A DNA stretch of 22,872 bases from Alphaproteobacteria bacterium (GCA_017642625.1 JAGCOQ010000084.1:1-22872); one strand, 5' to 3'; shown: positions 6,982 through 14,989, counted from the first letter of the stretch. Translations and numbers: made by a program. Notes: generated by a model from the sequence alone, not told the origin.

Positions 6982-7180
6982 GGTGTTCTGTCATTATATT
7001 GTGAAACGAATCCTATCATAGAAAAAACGAAGTGCAAGATTCTTTTTTATTTCAACATGTTAGCCAGTTGTCTAATAAGATCGGCACTTTAAAAATATGA
7101 ATCTAGAAACCAACCCCAACATAGAAAATATGTTTATCTCTCTGTTTAAGGACTTTGCTTTATGACCGTAGAGTTCCTTG

Positions 7181-7663
7181 TTAGTTTTTAATATATGGAC
7201 CATATCTGTTATCTTTCTTTTCACTTGGTATAAACAATAGAATTATTCCCAAAATAGGGATAATAGGAACCCAACTGTTTAAACCGCAATCTTGTGCACG
7301 ACGTATGTTCAATGTGCAAAAATTCCATTCAAAGATTGCTTCTATAAATAACAAAGCTCGTCCGCTAAAAGACCAAATTGTACTTATATAGATGCACACA
7401 AAGCATACAAATATTAGTGATAGAAGGTGGATAATATAATTCTTGCGTGATAATCTACCAGTTATTGAAATAATGTCATTAGTATTAACAGACTCTGGCT
7501 TATATTCACAATACACCTTGTTAGAAAAAGCAAGACCTATAAACAGCAAAAATAATATGGCAAACATAAAGTTGCTAAGAGCAAGTGACCAGCTTACAAG
7601 TAAGCCAGTCCACACGAATTTACCGAAAATGGATAATTTGATATATGTTTTCTTTTTTATCAT
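7181..7663 (-). CDS. DUF805 family inner-membrane protein
   Basis: The C-terminal half carries the DUF805 signature: GRLSRKNYI, then hydrophobic segments, then RRAQDCGLNSWVPIIPILGIILLFIPSEKKDNRYG. DUF805 proteins (such as E. coli YhaH) are small polytopic inner-membrane proteins of unknown role. The reading frame stays open back to 7744, but I choose the ATG at 7663 because TAGGAATAAATAGT gives it a ribosome site and the extra 27 codons are polar and atypical. From there the protein is 160 residues, with about four membrane segments. An extra hydrophobic pair precedes the DUF805 core. It stands alone on the minus strand. Confidence 0.75.
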   Translation of the reverse strand: MIKKKTYIKLSIFGKFVWTGLLVSWSLALSNFMFAILFLLFIGLAFSNKVYCEYKPESVNTNDIISITGRLSRKNYIIHLLSLIFVCFVCIYISTIWSFSGRALLFIEAIFEWNFCTLNIRRAQDCGLNSWVPIIPILGIILLFIPSEKKDNRYGPYIKN

Positions 7664-7903
7664 ACTATTTATTCCTACTTTTGTAATCTTATGATTTAGG
7701 AATCTTTCCATCTGTATCGTGCCATATTTTATCACAATGCCCATAAAAATTCAACAAAACAAGAAAAATGTGATAAAACAGTGGGAAAACCAAAAAATGC
7801 CGGATTTCTGCGGGGGTGGGGTGGGTGAAATAGGATTTAATTCCTTTTTTGAATAGGAAAAGTATCAAAAAATTACCGTATTTATAGGTTTGTTTTCTTA
7901 TTA

Positions 7904-7912
7904 TGCTAGAAT
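7904..7912 (+). promoter_or_regulatory. Candidate extended -10 promoter of the HTH gene
   Basis: TGCTAGAAT (TG, one base, TAGAAT at 7907-7912) fits an extended -10 element about 70 bases before the ATG at 7985. No clear -35 is visible. Confidence 0.35.
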
Positions 7913-7984
7913 ATGTTGATTTAATTCTTGTATGCTGGTATTATGTGTTTCGTGTTCGAGTTGACTAACCATTGGAGGAAAATT

Positions 7985-8236
7985 ATGACACATAATCAGA
8001 TTTGGCATGCGATTGATATGTTTGCGCGTGAGCAGGGGTTGTCTTGTTCGGGGCTGGCGCGGAAATGTGGATTGGATCCGACTACTTTTAACAAAAGCAA
8101 ACGGTTGTCGGTGTTCGGTCAGGAACGTTGGCCAACGATGGCGTCTATTGCCAAGGTGTTGAATGCGACGCACGCGCGACCGAATGATTTGTTCAAGTTT
8201 GTGCCATGTGATAATGAACCTAAAAATAAAAAATAA
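7985..8236 (+). CDS. HTH regulator resembling the DNA-binding half of an alphaproteobacterial S24-type repressor
   Basis: I choose the ATG at 7985 because GGAGG lies 8 bases upstream; the open frame back to 7928 adds nothing recognisable. The 83 residues begin MTHNQIWHAIDMFAREQGLSCSGLARKCGLDPTTFNKSKR and continue with RWPTMASIAKVLNAT. This closely follows the N-terminal HTH of a common alphaproteobacterial family of about 220 residues, in which a LexA-like S24 peptidase domain follows. Here the protein ends directly after the HTH, with a lysine-rich tail and a stop. It probably binds DNA as a small constitutive regulator without self-cleavage, or it is a shortened relic. It is followed by an unrelated membrane-protein gene on the same strand. 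Confidence 0.8.
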   Translation: MTHNQIWHAIDMFAREQGLSCSGLARKCGLDPTTFNKSKRLSVFGQERWPTMASIAKVLNATHARPNDLFKFVPCDNEPKNKK

Positions 8237-8289
8237 TGCTGTTTTGATTCCTGTAGTAATTTCTGCTTTTCCCGAATAATATTTTGCCT

Positions 8290-8916
8290 ATGCAGTTAGG
8301 TAATTTAATTTTGAAATCTGTTCCTTATGTGTTGTCGATTGCCGGTGGTGTGTTCGTTTTTGACTTTGCTCAAAAATATCTGCACGACCCCAGTTGGATT
8401 GATTTGATGAATAATGTGGCGGCGTCGTTGCTGGCGATACCGCTGGTGTTTTTGTTTTATGATTATTCTAATTACTTGGTGACGCGACGCATGAACAAGC
8501 ATCAGCATACCAAGATAATCGCGATTATGGACGGGTGTTTGCTGAAAATACTGGCGCAGATGAAAAATATTATCGGGCTGAAGCGCATAGAGGTGCCGAT
8601 GCAGGATATTAACCTGAACTATAAAAAACTGAGTTTAGATGCGCGGTATTTGCGGGCGATAAGGAAGCATTTGAACGAGTTAGAAGATACTTTATACAAG
8701 TCGGACAAGATTTCAGTTTTGGATCCGCAACACACGCAGATTTTGTCTTTTATCGCGCAAGAGTTAAATCAGATTCTGAACGAGTGCAAGTATCATAATT
8801 CGCCGCGGGAAATTGCGCGGTATATTGAAACGACGCTGTCTATGATTGACGATTGGTTCTATGCCACCGGATACAGTGCGCGCAAAAGGAGCCATGTGAA
8901 GCATGTGCAAAAATAG
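8290..8916 (+). CDS. Hypothetical two-segment membrane protein with a cytoplasmic helical domain
   Basis: From the ATG at 8290 the product is 208 residues; a TTG at 8284 is an alternative start and neither has a strong ribosome site. Two hydrophobic segments lie at about 11-24 and 39-57, followed by basic residues (VTRRMNKHQHTK) that suggest the rest is cytoplasmic. The remaining 145 residues are polar and mostly helical in appearance, ending in a basic tail (ARKRSHVKH). I do not recognise a family. It sits 53 bases after the HTH gene on the same strand and could be cotranscribed with it. Confidence 0.6.
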   Translation: MQLGNLILKSVPYVLSIAGGVFVFDFAQKYLHDPSWIDLMNNVAASLLAIPLVFLFYDYSNYLVTRRMNKHQHTKIIAIMDGCLLKILAQMKNIIGLKRIEVPMQDINLNYKKLSLDARYLRAIRKHLNELEDTLYKSDKISVLDPQHTQILSFIAQELNQILNECKYHNSPREIARYIETTLSMIDDWFYATGYSARKRSHVKHVQK

Positions 8917-8939
8917 GGCGCGGGCGCGACAATTCCCCT

Positions 8940-8968
8940 TTTACATTTTTCGATTTTTATGGTATAAT
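8940..8968 (+). promoter_or_regulatory. Sigma70-type promoter of the 9004 gene
   Basis: TTTACA (8940-8945), a 17-base spacer and TATAAT (8963-8968), with TGG directly before the -10. Transcription would begin near 8975, leaving a leader of about 29 bases before the ATG at 9004. Confidence 0.75.
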
Positions 8969-9003
8969 AAATGGCAGTATATTTGGGGGCAGAAGGGGGA
9001 GTT

Positions 9004-9714
9004 ATGAGAAATAAATTGTCAATCTTTTTTGCTGTGTTGTTGGCGACTAATGTTGCGGCTGCGAAAGAAATCGATTTTGATACGGTCGTCACTTGGAACG
9101 ATAATGTTCTTTATCAAGCGGTAGAAGAGGTTGGGTTCAATGAACTTAGTTCTGATGAAAGGCGCACCAAATTCAGCCTTATGGTTGACCTGTTGCAGAA
9201 AAAATCGTTTTCGTTGCGTTATGCGACCCAAGTATGTTTGGATAAGTGTGCGAAATCATTAGAAGAAGCGCGAATGAAAAGTGTTTGTGGTAATGTTGCG
9301 GATGCGCTGATTACGGTCAATAATAGGTTAGAGTCGGGCGGGGTTGTGCCACGCCACCTTGAAAATAACCCTGTGCGTCAAGCCGATGGAACATACAAAG
9401 TTTATAACAACAGTGGCGAATTCTATGCGTTATATGAAGTGGGAAACAAGGTTCCTGAAAGTTTAAAACAATATTTAAACATTTGTGAGTTAGAACAGTC
9501 TGGGCGAACAAAACTAGAGAATTTTAGAGGGGTTGCGTTTGCGACCGCCTCAAATGAGCCGATTGCTTTATTGTTTACTGGTCGAGAGGAATTTTTGGAA
9601 AGTCGGTGTATGGTTGATAAATATGCTTCGTATGGTGTGTCGATGTATGTTTTAAATAGCAAGAGGGCGAGTCTGTGGGTTACAGACTGGAAAGATTTTG
9701 GAACGAGAAAGTAG
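9004..9714 (+). CDS. Exported cysteine-containing protein, paralogue of the 10738 gene
   Basis: The ATG at 9004 has GGGGGAG just upstream; the open frame back to 8971 would run into the promoter. The 236-residue product begins with a signal peptide (MRNKLSIFFAVLLATNVAAA, cleavage near 20). The mature part starts IDFDTVVTWNDNVLYQAVEEVGF and has five cysteines, including a C-x3-C in QVCLDKC. It shares this layout with the product of 10738: ID-x-(D/N)T start, SFSLR-x-ATQVC-x-DKC, ADALI-x-VNN, TYKVY and (A/S)N-(E/N)-PIALL. I do not recognise a known domain. It is probably periplasmic or secreted and disulfide-bonded. It has its own promoter and precedes the glycine-zipper gene at 9812. Confidence 0.7.
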   Translation: MRNKLSIFFAVLLATNVAAAKEIDFDTVVTWNDNVLYQAVEEVGFNELSSDERRTKFSLMVDLLQKKSFSLRYATQVCLDKCAKSLEEARMKSVCGNVADALITVNNRLESGGVVPRHLENNPVRQADGTYKVYNNSGEFYALYEVGNKVPESLKQYLNICELEQSGRTKLENFRGVAFATASNEPIALLFTGREEFLESRCMVDKYASYGVSMYVLNSKRASLWVTDWKDFGTRK

Positions 9715-9742
9715 AAGAAAACACAAATAAATGTTTTTTCTT

Positions 9743-9771
9743 TTTACAAACATGGTATTTTGTGATACCAT
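9743..9771 (+). promoter_or_regulatory. Candidate promoter of the 9812 gene, with inverted repeat
   Basis: TTTACA (9743-9748), a 17-base spacer and TACCAT (9766-9771) preceded by TG in extended -10 position. The element overlaps a 7-bp inverted repeat, ATGGTAT (9752-9758) with ATACCAT (9765-9771), which could be an operator. Almost the same 14 bases (TTTTGTGATACCAT, 9758-9771) recur at 14025-14038 before the paralogous gene. Confidence 0.5.
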
Positions 9772-9811
9772 TATACAGAAAGGATTACTTTTTTGTAGTA
9801 AGGGGGAAAAG

Positions 9812-10741
9812 ATGCGGTTCTTTGTTATTATTCCTTTGATGTTGTGCGCCGTAGCGGCAAATGCGGCTGATGATTTGTCGGCAGCGGTTGGAAATGCGCG
9901 TGCCGCATGTGGCGGTATTGGGGGGGCTTTAGACGGTATGAAGACTATGGCTGGTATAAATACCGCGATTACGGGTGTTGGAACGGTTGCTGGTGGTGTT
10001 GCGCTGGGGACTGGTATTGCCAAGTCCGGTGTTGATAGTGATATAGAAGATCTAGAAAAACAAATAGAAGAACTTAGACAAAGGCATTCTGATACCCCGA
10101 TTGAAACGTTAGAGATTGCTGATCCAAGCAAATTGAAACAAGAACAGAAAGAACTTTTGGACGAATACCATGCAATAGCAGACCAGAAAGATATTGAAGA
10201 GCAGAAGTCTAAAGAACTTGGAAATTGGCGGACGGGGTCGTTGGCGGCATCATCTGCGACAAATATTGCCGGTGCAGTTATTGCGGGAACAAACCGCGTT
10301 GGTGGCGATTTGAAATCAAAAATTAGTGAATGTTTAGAATCTATCAAGACATTGTCCGCGGTTCGTATGCAGGCGCGCATCTCTAATACTGCGACCGAGC
10401 CCGAATTGGCGCGTGCCGAAAACATCATTAAAAATTGTGAAAATTGGGCAACCGTTGATATAAACAGCATAAACAACAAATCGGCCGGTGCAGCCGTTTC
10501 CAGTGGTGTTGGTGCGGGGCTGGGTATCGCCGGCACAGTGACCAGTGCATCTGCTAATTCACAATCTGTTCGTGATGGTGATGTGGCGCGTGAAAAGAAT
10601 CTGAATACCGCGGCAAATGTGCTGGCGGGTGGAACAACGGTGGCATCGGGTGTCGCAACCGTATTTAATGCGACACAGATTAACGCGATAAAACGCGCGA
10701 CAACTGTCGCGGAAGCGTGCGAAAGGGCATTAAAACAATGA
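9812..10741 (+). CDS. Exported glycine-zipper / coiled-coil protein, paralogue of the 14051 gene
   Basis: The ATG at 9812 follows AGGGGGAAAAG and opens a clear signal peptide (MRFFVIIPLMLCAVAANA). The 309-residue product then alternates small-residue hydrophobic stretches and polar helices: MAGINTAITGVGTVAGG (about 46-70), a charged probable coiled coil (about 75-130), GNWRTG (137-142) followed by a Gly/Ala/Ser stretch, a second helical region, then GAAVSSGVGAGLGIAGTVTSA and NVLAGGTTVASGVATVFNATQI. Such glycine-zipper stretches can insert in membranes or oligomerise. The MAGINTA, GNWRTG, KNLNTA and VFNATQI blocks are shared with the 14051 protein. I know no named family. The stop overlaps the next start (ATGA), so it is translationally coupled to the secreted protein at 10738. 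Confidence 0.7.
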   Translation: MRFFVIIPLMLCAVAANAADDLSAAVGNARAACGGIGGALDGMKTMAGINTAITGVGTVAGGVALGTGIAKSGVDSDIEDLEKQIEELRQRHSDTPIETLEIADPSKLKQEQKELLDEYHAIADQKDIEEQKSKELGNWRTGSLAASSATNIAGAVIAGTNRVGGDLKSKISECLESIKTLSAVRMQARISNTATEPELARAENIIKNCENWATVDINSINNKSAGAAVSSGVGAGLGIAGTVTSASANSQSVRDGDVAREKNLNTAANVLAGGTTVASGVATVFNATQINAIKRATTVAEACERALKQ

Positions 10742-11493
10742 AAAAGAATTTATTAGTTGCTTCTGTGGTATTGTTATCAACAGGGATTGCTTTTGCAAAA
10801 CCGATTGATTTTAACACCATTATAACATGGAACTCTGATGTTATATCCCAAGCTTTGACCAGGGCCGGTTTTTTGGGAACCTCTGGTGCAGCATGGGATG
10901 TGCGTGTCACACATGAAAGAATTTTGGATGCGTTGGTGAAAAAACATTCGTTTTCTCTACGTGATGCAACGCAGGTTTGTATGGATAAATGCAATCTGTC
11001 GGATTTCTTGAAAAATGGTCGCGGAAAAAGTGGTAAGAAATGCCCTGATTTGTGCAGCGGTTTTGCCGATGCGTTGATTGCGGTAAATAATGAATATGCC
11101 CAAACTGGTGGTGTGTCCGCCAATTCTAATGGATTGGTTACGCGTTTTGCAAATAGAACATACAAAGTATATTCCAGAGATAGAAGATATTATGCAATGA
11201 CTTATTACTGGGACAAAGATTCAATGCCCAAGAAATATGTCAGATTATGTCAACCCGATGCGGAGAATCTTACATACAGCGCCGATACGGTTGTGTTTGA
11301 AAGTGCAACCAATAATCCAATAGCATTGCTTCAAGAGGTTGGTGAAGATTGTGCCGCCGGAACAGAACAATTATGCGCCATTGATGAGAAATACGAACGT
11401 CTTGATGGCTATGGCTTTTTTGAAATTATATACAAAAATTGCTGTTCCGATGATTGCAGTCCAATAGAATTGATTATCAACGGCAAAAAATAG
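10738..11493 (+). CDS. Exported cysteine-rich protein coupled to the glycine-zipper gene
   Basis: The start at 10738 overlaps the upstream stop by 4 bases; the open frame back to 10717 lies inside the upstream gene. The 251-residue product has a signal peptide (MKKNLLVASVVLLSTGIAFA) and a mature start KPIDFNTIITWNSDVISQAL, matching the 9004 product. It carries 10 cysteines, including QVCMDKC, CPDLC and a terminal CCSDDC, so disulfides in an exported compartment are likely. Relative to the 9004 protein it has an inserted cysteine pair around KSGKKCPDLC and a longer cysteine-rich C-terminus. No known domain is recognised. Coupling to the glycine-zipper protein suggests a two-protein exported unit, a layout repeated at 14051/14986. 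A terminator follows. Confidence 0.7.
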   Translation: MKKNLLVASVVLLSTGIAFAKPIDFNTIITWNSDVISQALTRAGFLGTSGAAWDVRVTHERILDALVKKHSFSLRDATQVCMDKCNLSDFLKNGRGKSGKKCPDLCSGFADALIAVNNEYAQTGGVSANSNGLVTRFANRTYKVYSRDRRYYAMTYYWDKDSMPKKYVRLCQPDAENLTYSADTVVFESATNNPIALLQEVGEDCAAGTEQLCAIDEKYERLDGYGFFEIIYKNCCSDDCSPIELIINGKK

Positions 11494-11515
11494 TGAGTGT
11501 TTCCGTCTTTAAATT

Positions 11516-11543
11516 AAATCCCACGTCTTGGCGTGGGATTTTT
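11516..11543 (+). terminator. Intrinsic terminator after the 9812-10738 operon
   Basis: AAATCCCACG (11516-11525) pairs over 10 bp with CGTGGGATTT (11532-11541) around the six-base loop TCTTGG, followed by more T. It lies 22 bases after the stop at 11493 and before a convergent minus-strand gene. Confidence 0.8.
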
Positions 11544-11574
11544 ATCTGTGTATAAACGGCGTTCCTTGCGAATA

Positions 11575-12579
11575 TTATGGGAATACTACGCGTGTATGAT
11601 TGCGCAGCAATAATGTGCAGTCGCGTATATCATTGTGTTTGAACAGCCATAAAATAAAGCGTTCCAAGCCCATGCCAAAACCAGATGTTTGAACCAACTG
11701 AATATCGCGCATATCAAGGTACCATTGATATCCGGCTTTATCTACGTTGTGATCGTCCAGTGATGTAATTGCATCTTGGGTTGTTAATACGCGTTGACCG
11801 CACCCCAATGTTTCGCCAATGCCCGCCAACAAATCGCCTGTCATTGAAAAATCTGTGCCAACTTCGCGTGCTTGATAGAACGGGACAGACTTATACGGCA
11901 TATGGGTAATCCAAGTAAAGTCACCATATTTATCAATCAAAATGCGTTCCCCATAAGATGTAATTGCATATAAACCGTCGGCAAGTTCCTTGAACGCCTT
12001 TGGTTCGTTTGCCAATTCGCGCATGGCTTCATCAAATCTGATTTTGTGGAACGGTCTGTTTAACGCTTTGTCCAAGTGCTCTGTGGTGCCACAAACAGCA
12101 ACGATTTCATCAGCACATGTTTCTTTTAATCCGCGAATCAAGAACTTTACATAACGTTCCGCCAATGCCATTATATCATCCAGTGTGCCCTTGATTTCGA
12201 CTTCGGAATGAACGAATTCGTTCAGGTGACGTTCGTTCATATCTTCACCACGAAAAGACGGCATAATATAATATGCGCCATATTCGTTTAAGCGGGTTGC
12301 AATTTCCAACGAAAACTGCATTGAATCAGCCAAATACATTTCGTTGTTTTTGATGTTTATTTTTACCGGCAAAGAATCACTGCCAAGACCAAAAGGACTG
12401 CTGATGGATCCTGTGGTTATCGGGAAAATAGTCGGGGTAATTTTCTCCGTCTTGTAAAAGTCGTGGGTTAAAGAGAGAATATTTGAAAATACTTTGTTAA
12501 GGGCGTGATACCACGGCGTAGTTAACAATTTTTCCAAATGTTGTTCTGGATTTTTCCAAGAAGACACAGGTTCAATCAT
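11575..12579 (-). CDS. Stand-alone class II aminoacyl-tRNA synthetase-like enzyme (AsnRS/AspRS core; asparagine synthetase A-like)
   Basis: The 334 residues are the catalytic fold of a class IIb synthetase without the N-terminal OB anticodon-binding domain. Motif 2 is PSFRGEDMNERHLNEF with Arg110 of the FRxE signature, and motif 3 is GFGMGLERFILW with Arg307, followed by DIRDCTLLLRN. These are the ATP-binding elements shared by AspRS and AsnRS. Proteins of this build include the archaeal asparagine synthetase A-related enzymes, which make asparagine by amidating aspartyl-adenylate. I infer a similar role, free asparagine synthesis or another ligase reaction, in the cytoplasm, and cannot tell which. 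The ATG at 12579 has AGAGG upstream. A tRNA-Asn gene lies 6 kb away, which may be chance. A true AsnRS is unlikely without the anticodon domain. Confidence 0.75.
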   Translation of the reverse strand: MIEPVSSWKNPEQHLEKLLTTPWYHALNKVFSNILSLTHDFYKTEKITPTIFPITTGSISSPFGLGSDSLPVKINIKNNEMYLADSMQFSLEIATRLNEYGAYYIMPSFRGEDMNERHLNEFVHSEVEIKGTLDDIMALAERYVKFLIRGLKETCADEIVAVCGTTEHLDKALNRPFHKIRFDEAMRELANEPKAFKELADGLYAITSYGERILIDKYGDFTWITHMPYKSVPFYQAREVGTDFSMTGDLLAGIGETLGCGQRVLTTQDAITSLDDHNVDKAGYQWYLDMRDIQLVQTSGFGMGLERFILWLFKHNDIRDCTLLLRNHTRVVFP

Positions 12580-12704
12580 GGCGACCTCTTTTGGTTATGT
12601 TTGGTTTATAAAAAGGGGATAAAAACAGACAAGGAAAAAGCGCATTCCGATAAAATGGGGTGTGCAACATCCACATTATCTAAAGCCTCTTGTCAGTTTG
12701 TGTT

Positions 12705-12732
12705 AGTTTAAAATAAAAAGATGTGATGTCAA
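12705..12732 (-). promoter_or_regulatory. Weak candidate promoter for the aaRS-like gene
   Basis: On the minus strand TTGACA (12732-12727) is followed after 16 bases by TAAACT (12710-12705). The -35 is perfect but the -10 matches only 4 of 6 bases. It would give a leader of about 120 bases. Confidence 0.3.
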
Positions 12733-12735
12733 CGG

Positions 12736-13950
12736 TTATTTTTCTTGGATATATTTGGACACTTTGCCCAGCGACCATATCAACAAAATTGTCATCAACA
12801 ACACAGAAACCAGTGTTGTCGCAATGCCAAAATCATCAAGCAAGAACTTTGCCAACATTAAGAATATCGCGCCACAAAGTGTAGATACCATTGCGCGTGT
12901 TGATAAAACGGTGCCACGTTCAGTGGATTTTATACTGTGATGAATCAATGTGTTATATTGCAAATTATTCAGCATACGTATTGCTGGAACAACCGCCATT
13001 ATTCCACAAGCGATATACACCACAATCATGTCGTTCGCATGTATCGCCAATAATCCCAACGCAGCCGCTAACATAATTGCGCCAATGGTAATGATGGATG
13101 TGCGGATTTCGCCCAATTTTTCACACACTTTATACGCATATTTTGCAAAGAACACAGCGGACAATTGATTTATACCGAAATAAAATCCGAATAAACTTAC
13201 TGGAACATGGCTGGTTTCCATAATCGGCTGCATAATCCACAGTAAAACGATTGTGAACGATCCGAATATCGCGGGGAACAAAATAAGGTGGCGCAGTCGC
13301 GGTTTTTTCATTGTTTGGTATGTTATGGTCGCCGCATCCACAATCGCGGTTTTATGTTTTACAACACGTTTAATTTCAGATAAATCAGGCAGGAACAACA
13401 GCGCAATAATGGCCAGTGTCATAAACAACGCTTCTGTCCAAAGCACATTATCGCCACCGATACGTATGAATAAAAATCCGCCCAACAAAGCCGCAATGAA
13501 AGACGCGGCACTGCCGAAAGTCGTAATACTGCCGAATTCCTTTAAAAATTGTTTTTGGGTTTTGTTCCGTTTCATTAAATCGTATGTGTATGCTTCCAAT
13601 GTACCGGAAAACAATGCGCTGGAAATGCCAAGTAATGCCTCGCCTAACACCAATGTCCAAAAACCATTTGCCATTGCCAATGTCGAATATCCAAATACGG
13701 CGAAAATACCACCAGTAATCATAACATATTTACGACTGAAGCAATCGGACAGATAGCCCGATGGAATCTCAAACAAAAATGCCGCTAATCTAAATAAACC
13801 CTCAATTAGAAAGAAGTCACCGATCGTGATGTTTTTCTGGGTATAAATCAAAACAATGACGGGAACACTTAACAAGAAATTGCGGCAAAACCATGCCCAT
13901 CGCAACAGGTTCAATCCAAGCTTTACAGATTTGCTATCATTTTGTTTCAT
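12736..13950 (-). CDS. Major facilitator superfamily transporter
   Basis: A 404-residue polytopic protein with about 12 hydrophobic segments. The loop between segments 2 and 3 carries the MFS motif A, GYLSDCFSRKYVMITG. The central charged loop near LPDLSEIKRVVKHKT splits the two halves, as expected. It is an inner-membrane secondary transporter; the substrate cannot be read from the sequence. The open frame reaches back to 14037, but the natural start is one of the two adjacent ATGs at 13953 and 13950, because the extra N-terminal part is untypical and overlaps the divergent promoter region. There is no clear ribosome site, and a TGTGATACCAT box lies only about 10 bases upstream, which would give a very short leader. 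It is divergent from the 14051 gene. Confidence 0.85.
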   Translation of the reverse strand: MKQNDSKSVKLGLNLLRWAWFCRNFLLSVPVIVLIYTQKNITIGDFFLIEGLFRLAAFLFEIPSGYLSDCFSRKYVMITGGIFAVFGYSTLAMANGFWTLVLGEALLGISSALFSGTLEAYTYDLMKRNKTQKQFLKEFGSITTFGSAASFIAALLGGFLFIRIGGDNVLWTEALFMTLAIIALLFLPDLSEIKRVVKHKTAIVDAATITYQTMKKPRLRHLILFPAIFGSFTIVLLWIMQPIMETSHVPVSLFGFYFGINQLSAVFFAKYAYKVCEKLGEIRTSIITIGAIMLAAALGLLAIHANDMIVVYIACGIMAVVPAIRMLNNLQYNTLIHHSIKSTERGTVLSTRAMVSTLCGAIFLMLAKFLLDDFGIATTLVSVLLMTILLIWSLGKVSKYIQEK

Positions 13951-13960
13951 CATGGCACAT

Positions 13961-13971
13961 ATGGTATCACA
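13961..13971 (-). promoter_or_regulatory. TGTGATACCAT box before the MFS gene
   Basis: The minus strand reads TGTGATACCAT, the same core as before the 9812 gene. As an extended -10 (TG-A-TACCAT) it would start transcription within a few bases of the ATG. TGGAAA, 17 bases upstream, is a fair -35. Confidence 0.35.
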
Positions 13972-14024
13972 TAATAGGAAAGGTTTCCATAACAATGAGT
14001 GTTTTGTAATGGTATTTATTGCCG

Positions 14025-14038
14025 TTTTGTGATACAAT
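14025..14038 (+). promoter_or_regulatory. Extended -10-like box before the 14051 gene
   Basis: TTTTGTGATACAAT differs in one base from 9758-9771. TACAAT with TG at the extended position would start transcription near 14045, only some 6 bases before the ATG. ATGGTAT, the other half of the 9752-9771 inverted repeat, also occurs here at 14009-14015 with a longer gap. Confidence 0.45.
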
Positions 14039-14050
14039 TTACAACTAGAG

Positions 14051-14989
14051 ATGAGAAAGTATTCTGTTTACTTTTTGAGTATGTTATTTTTGCTGCCTGC
14101 ACATGCAGATGTGTTGCCATTGGACAGTGCGTTGCGTGCAACTTATACGGCATGCGTTGGTATTGATGATGATTTATCCGACCTGAAGAAAATGGCGGGT
14201 ATAAACACTGCGGTGACCGGTGTTGGAACAGCGGTTGGTGCCGGCGCAACGGTTGTTGGTATTGTAAAGGCGAACAAAGACGCAAAAGCAGAAGAGTTAG
14301 AACAACTGATAAAAGAATTGCACGATATGGAAGATGGCAAAGAGCCACCAACAGAAACACAAAAGCAAGCGTTCTTGAAAGAGGTTGAAGAGTCGTATGA
14401 CACGGCGATAAAAGATATAACCACAGCGCAAGCCGAATTAGAAAAACTAAACAAGCAATCTAAATCGTTGGGTAATTGGCGCACTGGATTGATGGCGGGT
14501 GGAACGGCAACGAATATAGCGGGTGCAATTATCGCCGGTAATAACAAGGTTGATGCTGACTTACAAACCCAAATAGATTCATGCAGAACCGCGGTGCATG
14601 AATTAAGAAGTTCGATAATGCAGGCGCGTATGAATGGCGAAGATGTTAGTGAAGCAGAAGAAATTGCATCTGCTTGTGGTGAATATGATTATGTTGATGT
14701 ATCACCAATTAACAAACGTGGCAAGGGTGCAATGGTGTCATCTATTGTTGGCGCGACAACCGGCGTGGCTGGAACGGTGACATCTGCGATGGCAAACACA
14801 GACGCGACAAGGAACGATAATACAGATGCCGGTAAACAGAAAGAAAAGAATCTGAACACAGCTTCAAACATATTGGCGGGTGCAACAACGGCCGCATCTG
14901 CGACGGCAACGGTATTTAATGCGACCCAGATTAGCGCGATAAAGAAAGTGGCAACGGTTGCTGAAAAATGTACGGGGGTTCTGAAATGA
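14051..14989 (+). CDS. Exported glycine-zipper / coiled-coil protein, paralogue of the 9812 gene
   Basis: The 312-residue product opens with a signal peptide (MRKYSVYFLSMLFLLPAHA). It has the same order of blocks as the 9812 protein: KKMAGINTAVTGVGTAVGAGATVVGI, a highly charged helical region of about 90 residues rich in Glu and Lys (probable coiled coil), SLGNWRTGLMAGGTATNIAGAIIAGNNKV, SPINKRGKGAMVSSIVGATTGVAGTVTSAMA, and KEKNLNTASNILAGATTAASATATVFNATQI. The hydrophobic stretches are dominated by Gly, Ala, Thr and Val, as in membrane-inserting or self-assembling zippers. The charged linker has diverged most. The stop overlaps the start of the large secreted gene (ATGA), as in the first pair. 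The leader before the ATG appears very short. Its function is unknown; it could be a partner, anchor or channel for the downstream product. Confidence 0.7.
   Translation: MRKYSVYFLSMLFLLPAHADVLPLDSALRATYTACVGIDDDLSDLKKMAGINTAVTGVGTAVGAGATVVGIVKANKDAKAEELEQLIKELHDMEDGKEPPTETQKQAFLKEVEESYDTAIKDITTAQAELEKLNKQSKSLGNWRTGLMAGGTATNIAGAIIAGNNKVDADLQTQIDSCRTAVHELRSSIMQARMNGEDVSEAEEIASACGEYDYVDVSPINKRGKGAMVSSIVGATTGVAGTVTSAMANTDATRNDNTDAGKQKEKNLNTASNILAGATTAASATATVFNATQISAIKKVATVAEKCTGVLK

Noticed and set aside
9652..10536. Long minus-strand open frame of 294 codons
   Set aside because: It is antisense to the glycine-zipper gene, whose Ala/Gly/Thr codon bias opens the opposite frame; the serine/alanine-rich translation has no domain, ribosome site or conserved motif.
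12580..12735. Possible riboswitch or T-box leader before the aaRS-like gene
   Set aside because: No conserved T-box sequence, specifier stem or terminator/antiterminator pair is visible, and T-boxes are not expected in Alphaproteobacteria.
13253..13756. Plus-strand open frame of 167 codons
   Set aside because: It is antisense to the MFS transporter, and the translation has no recognisable features.
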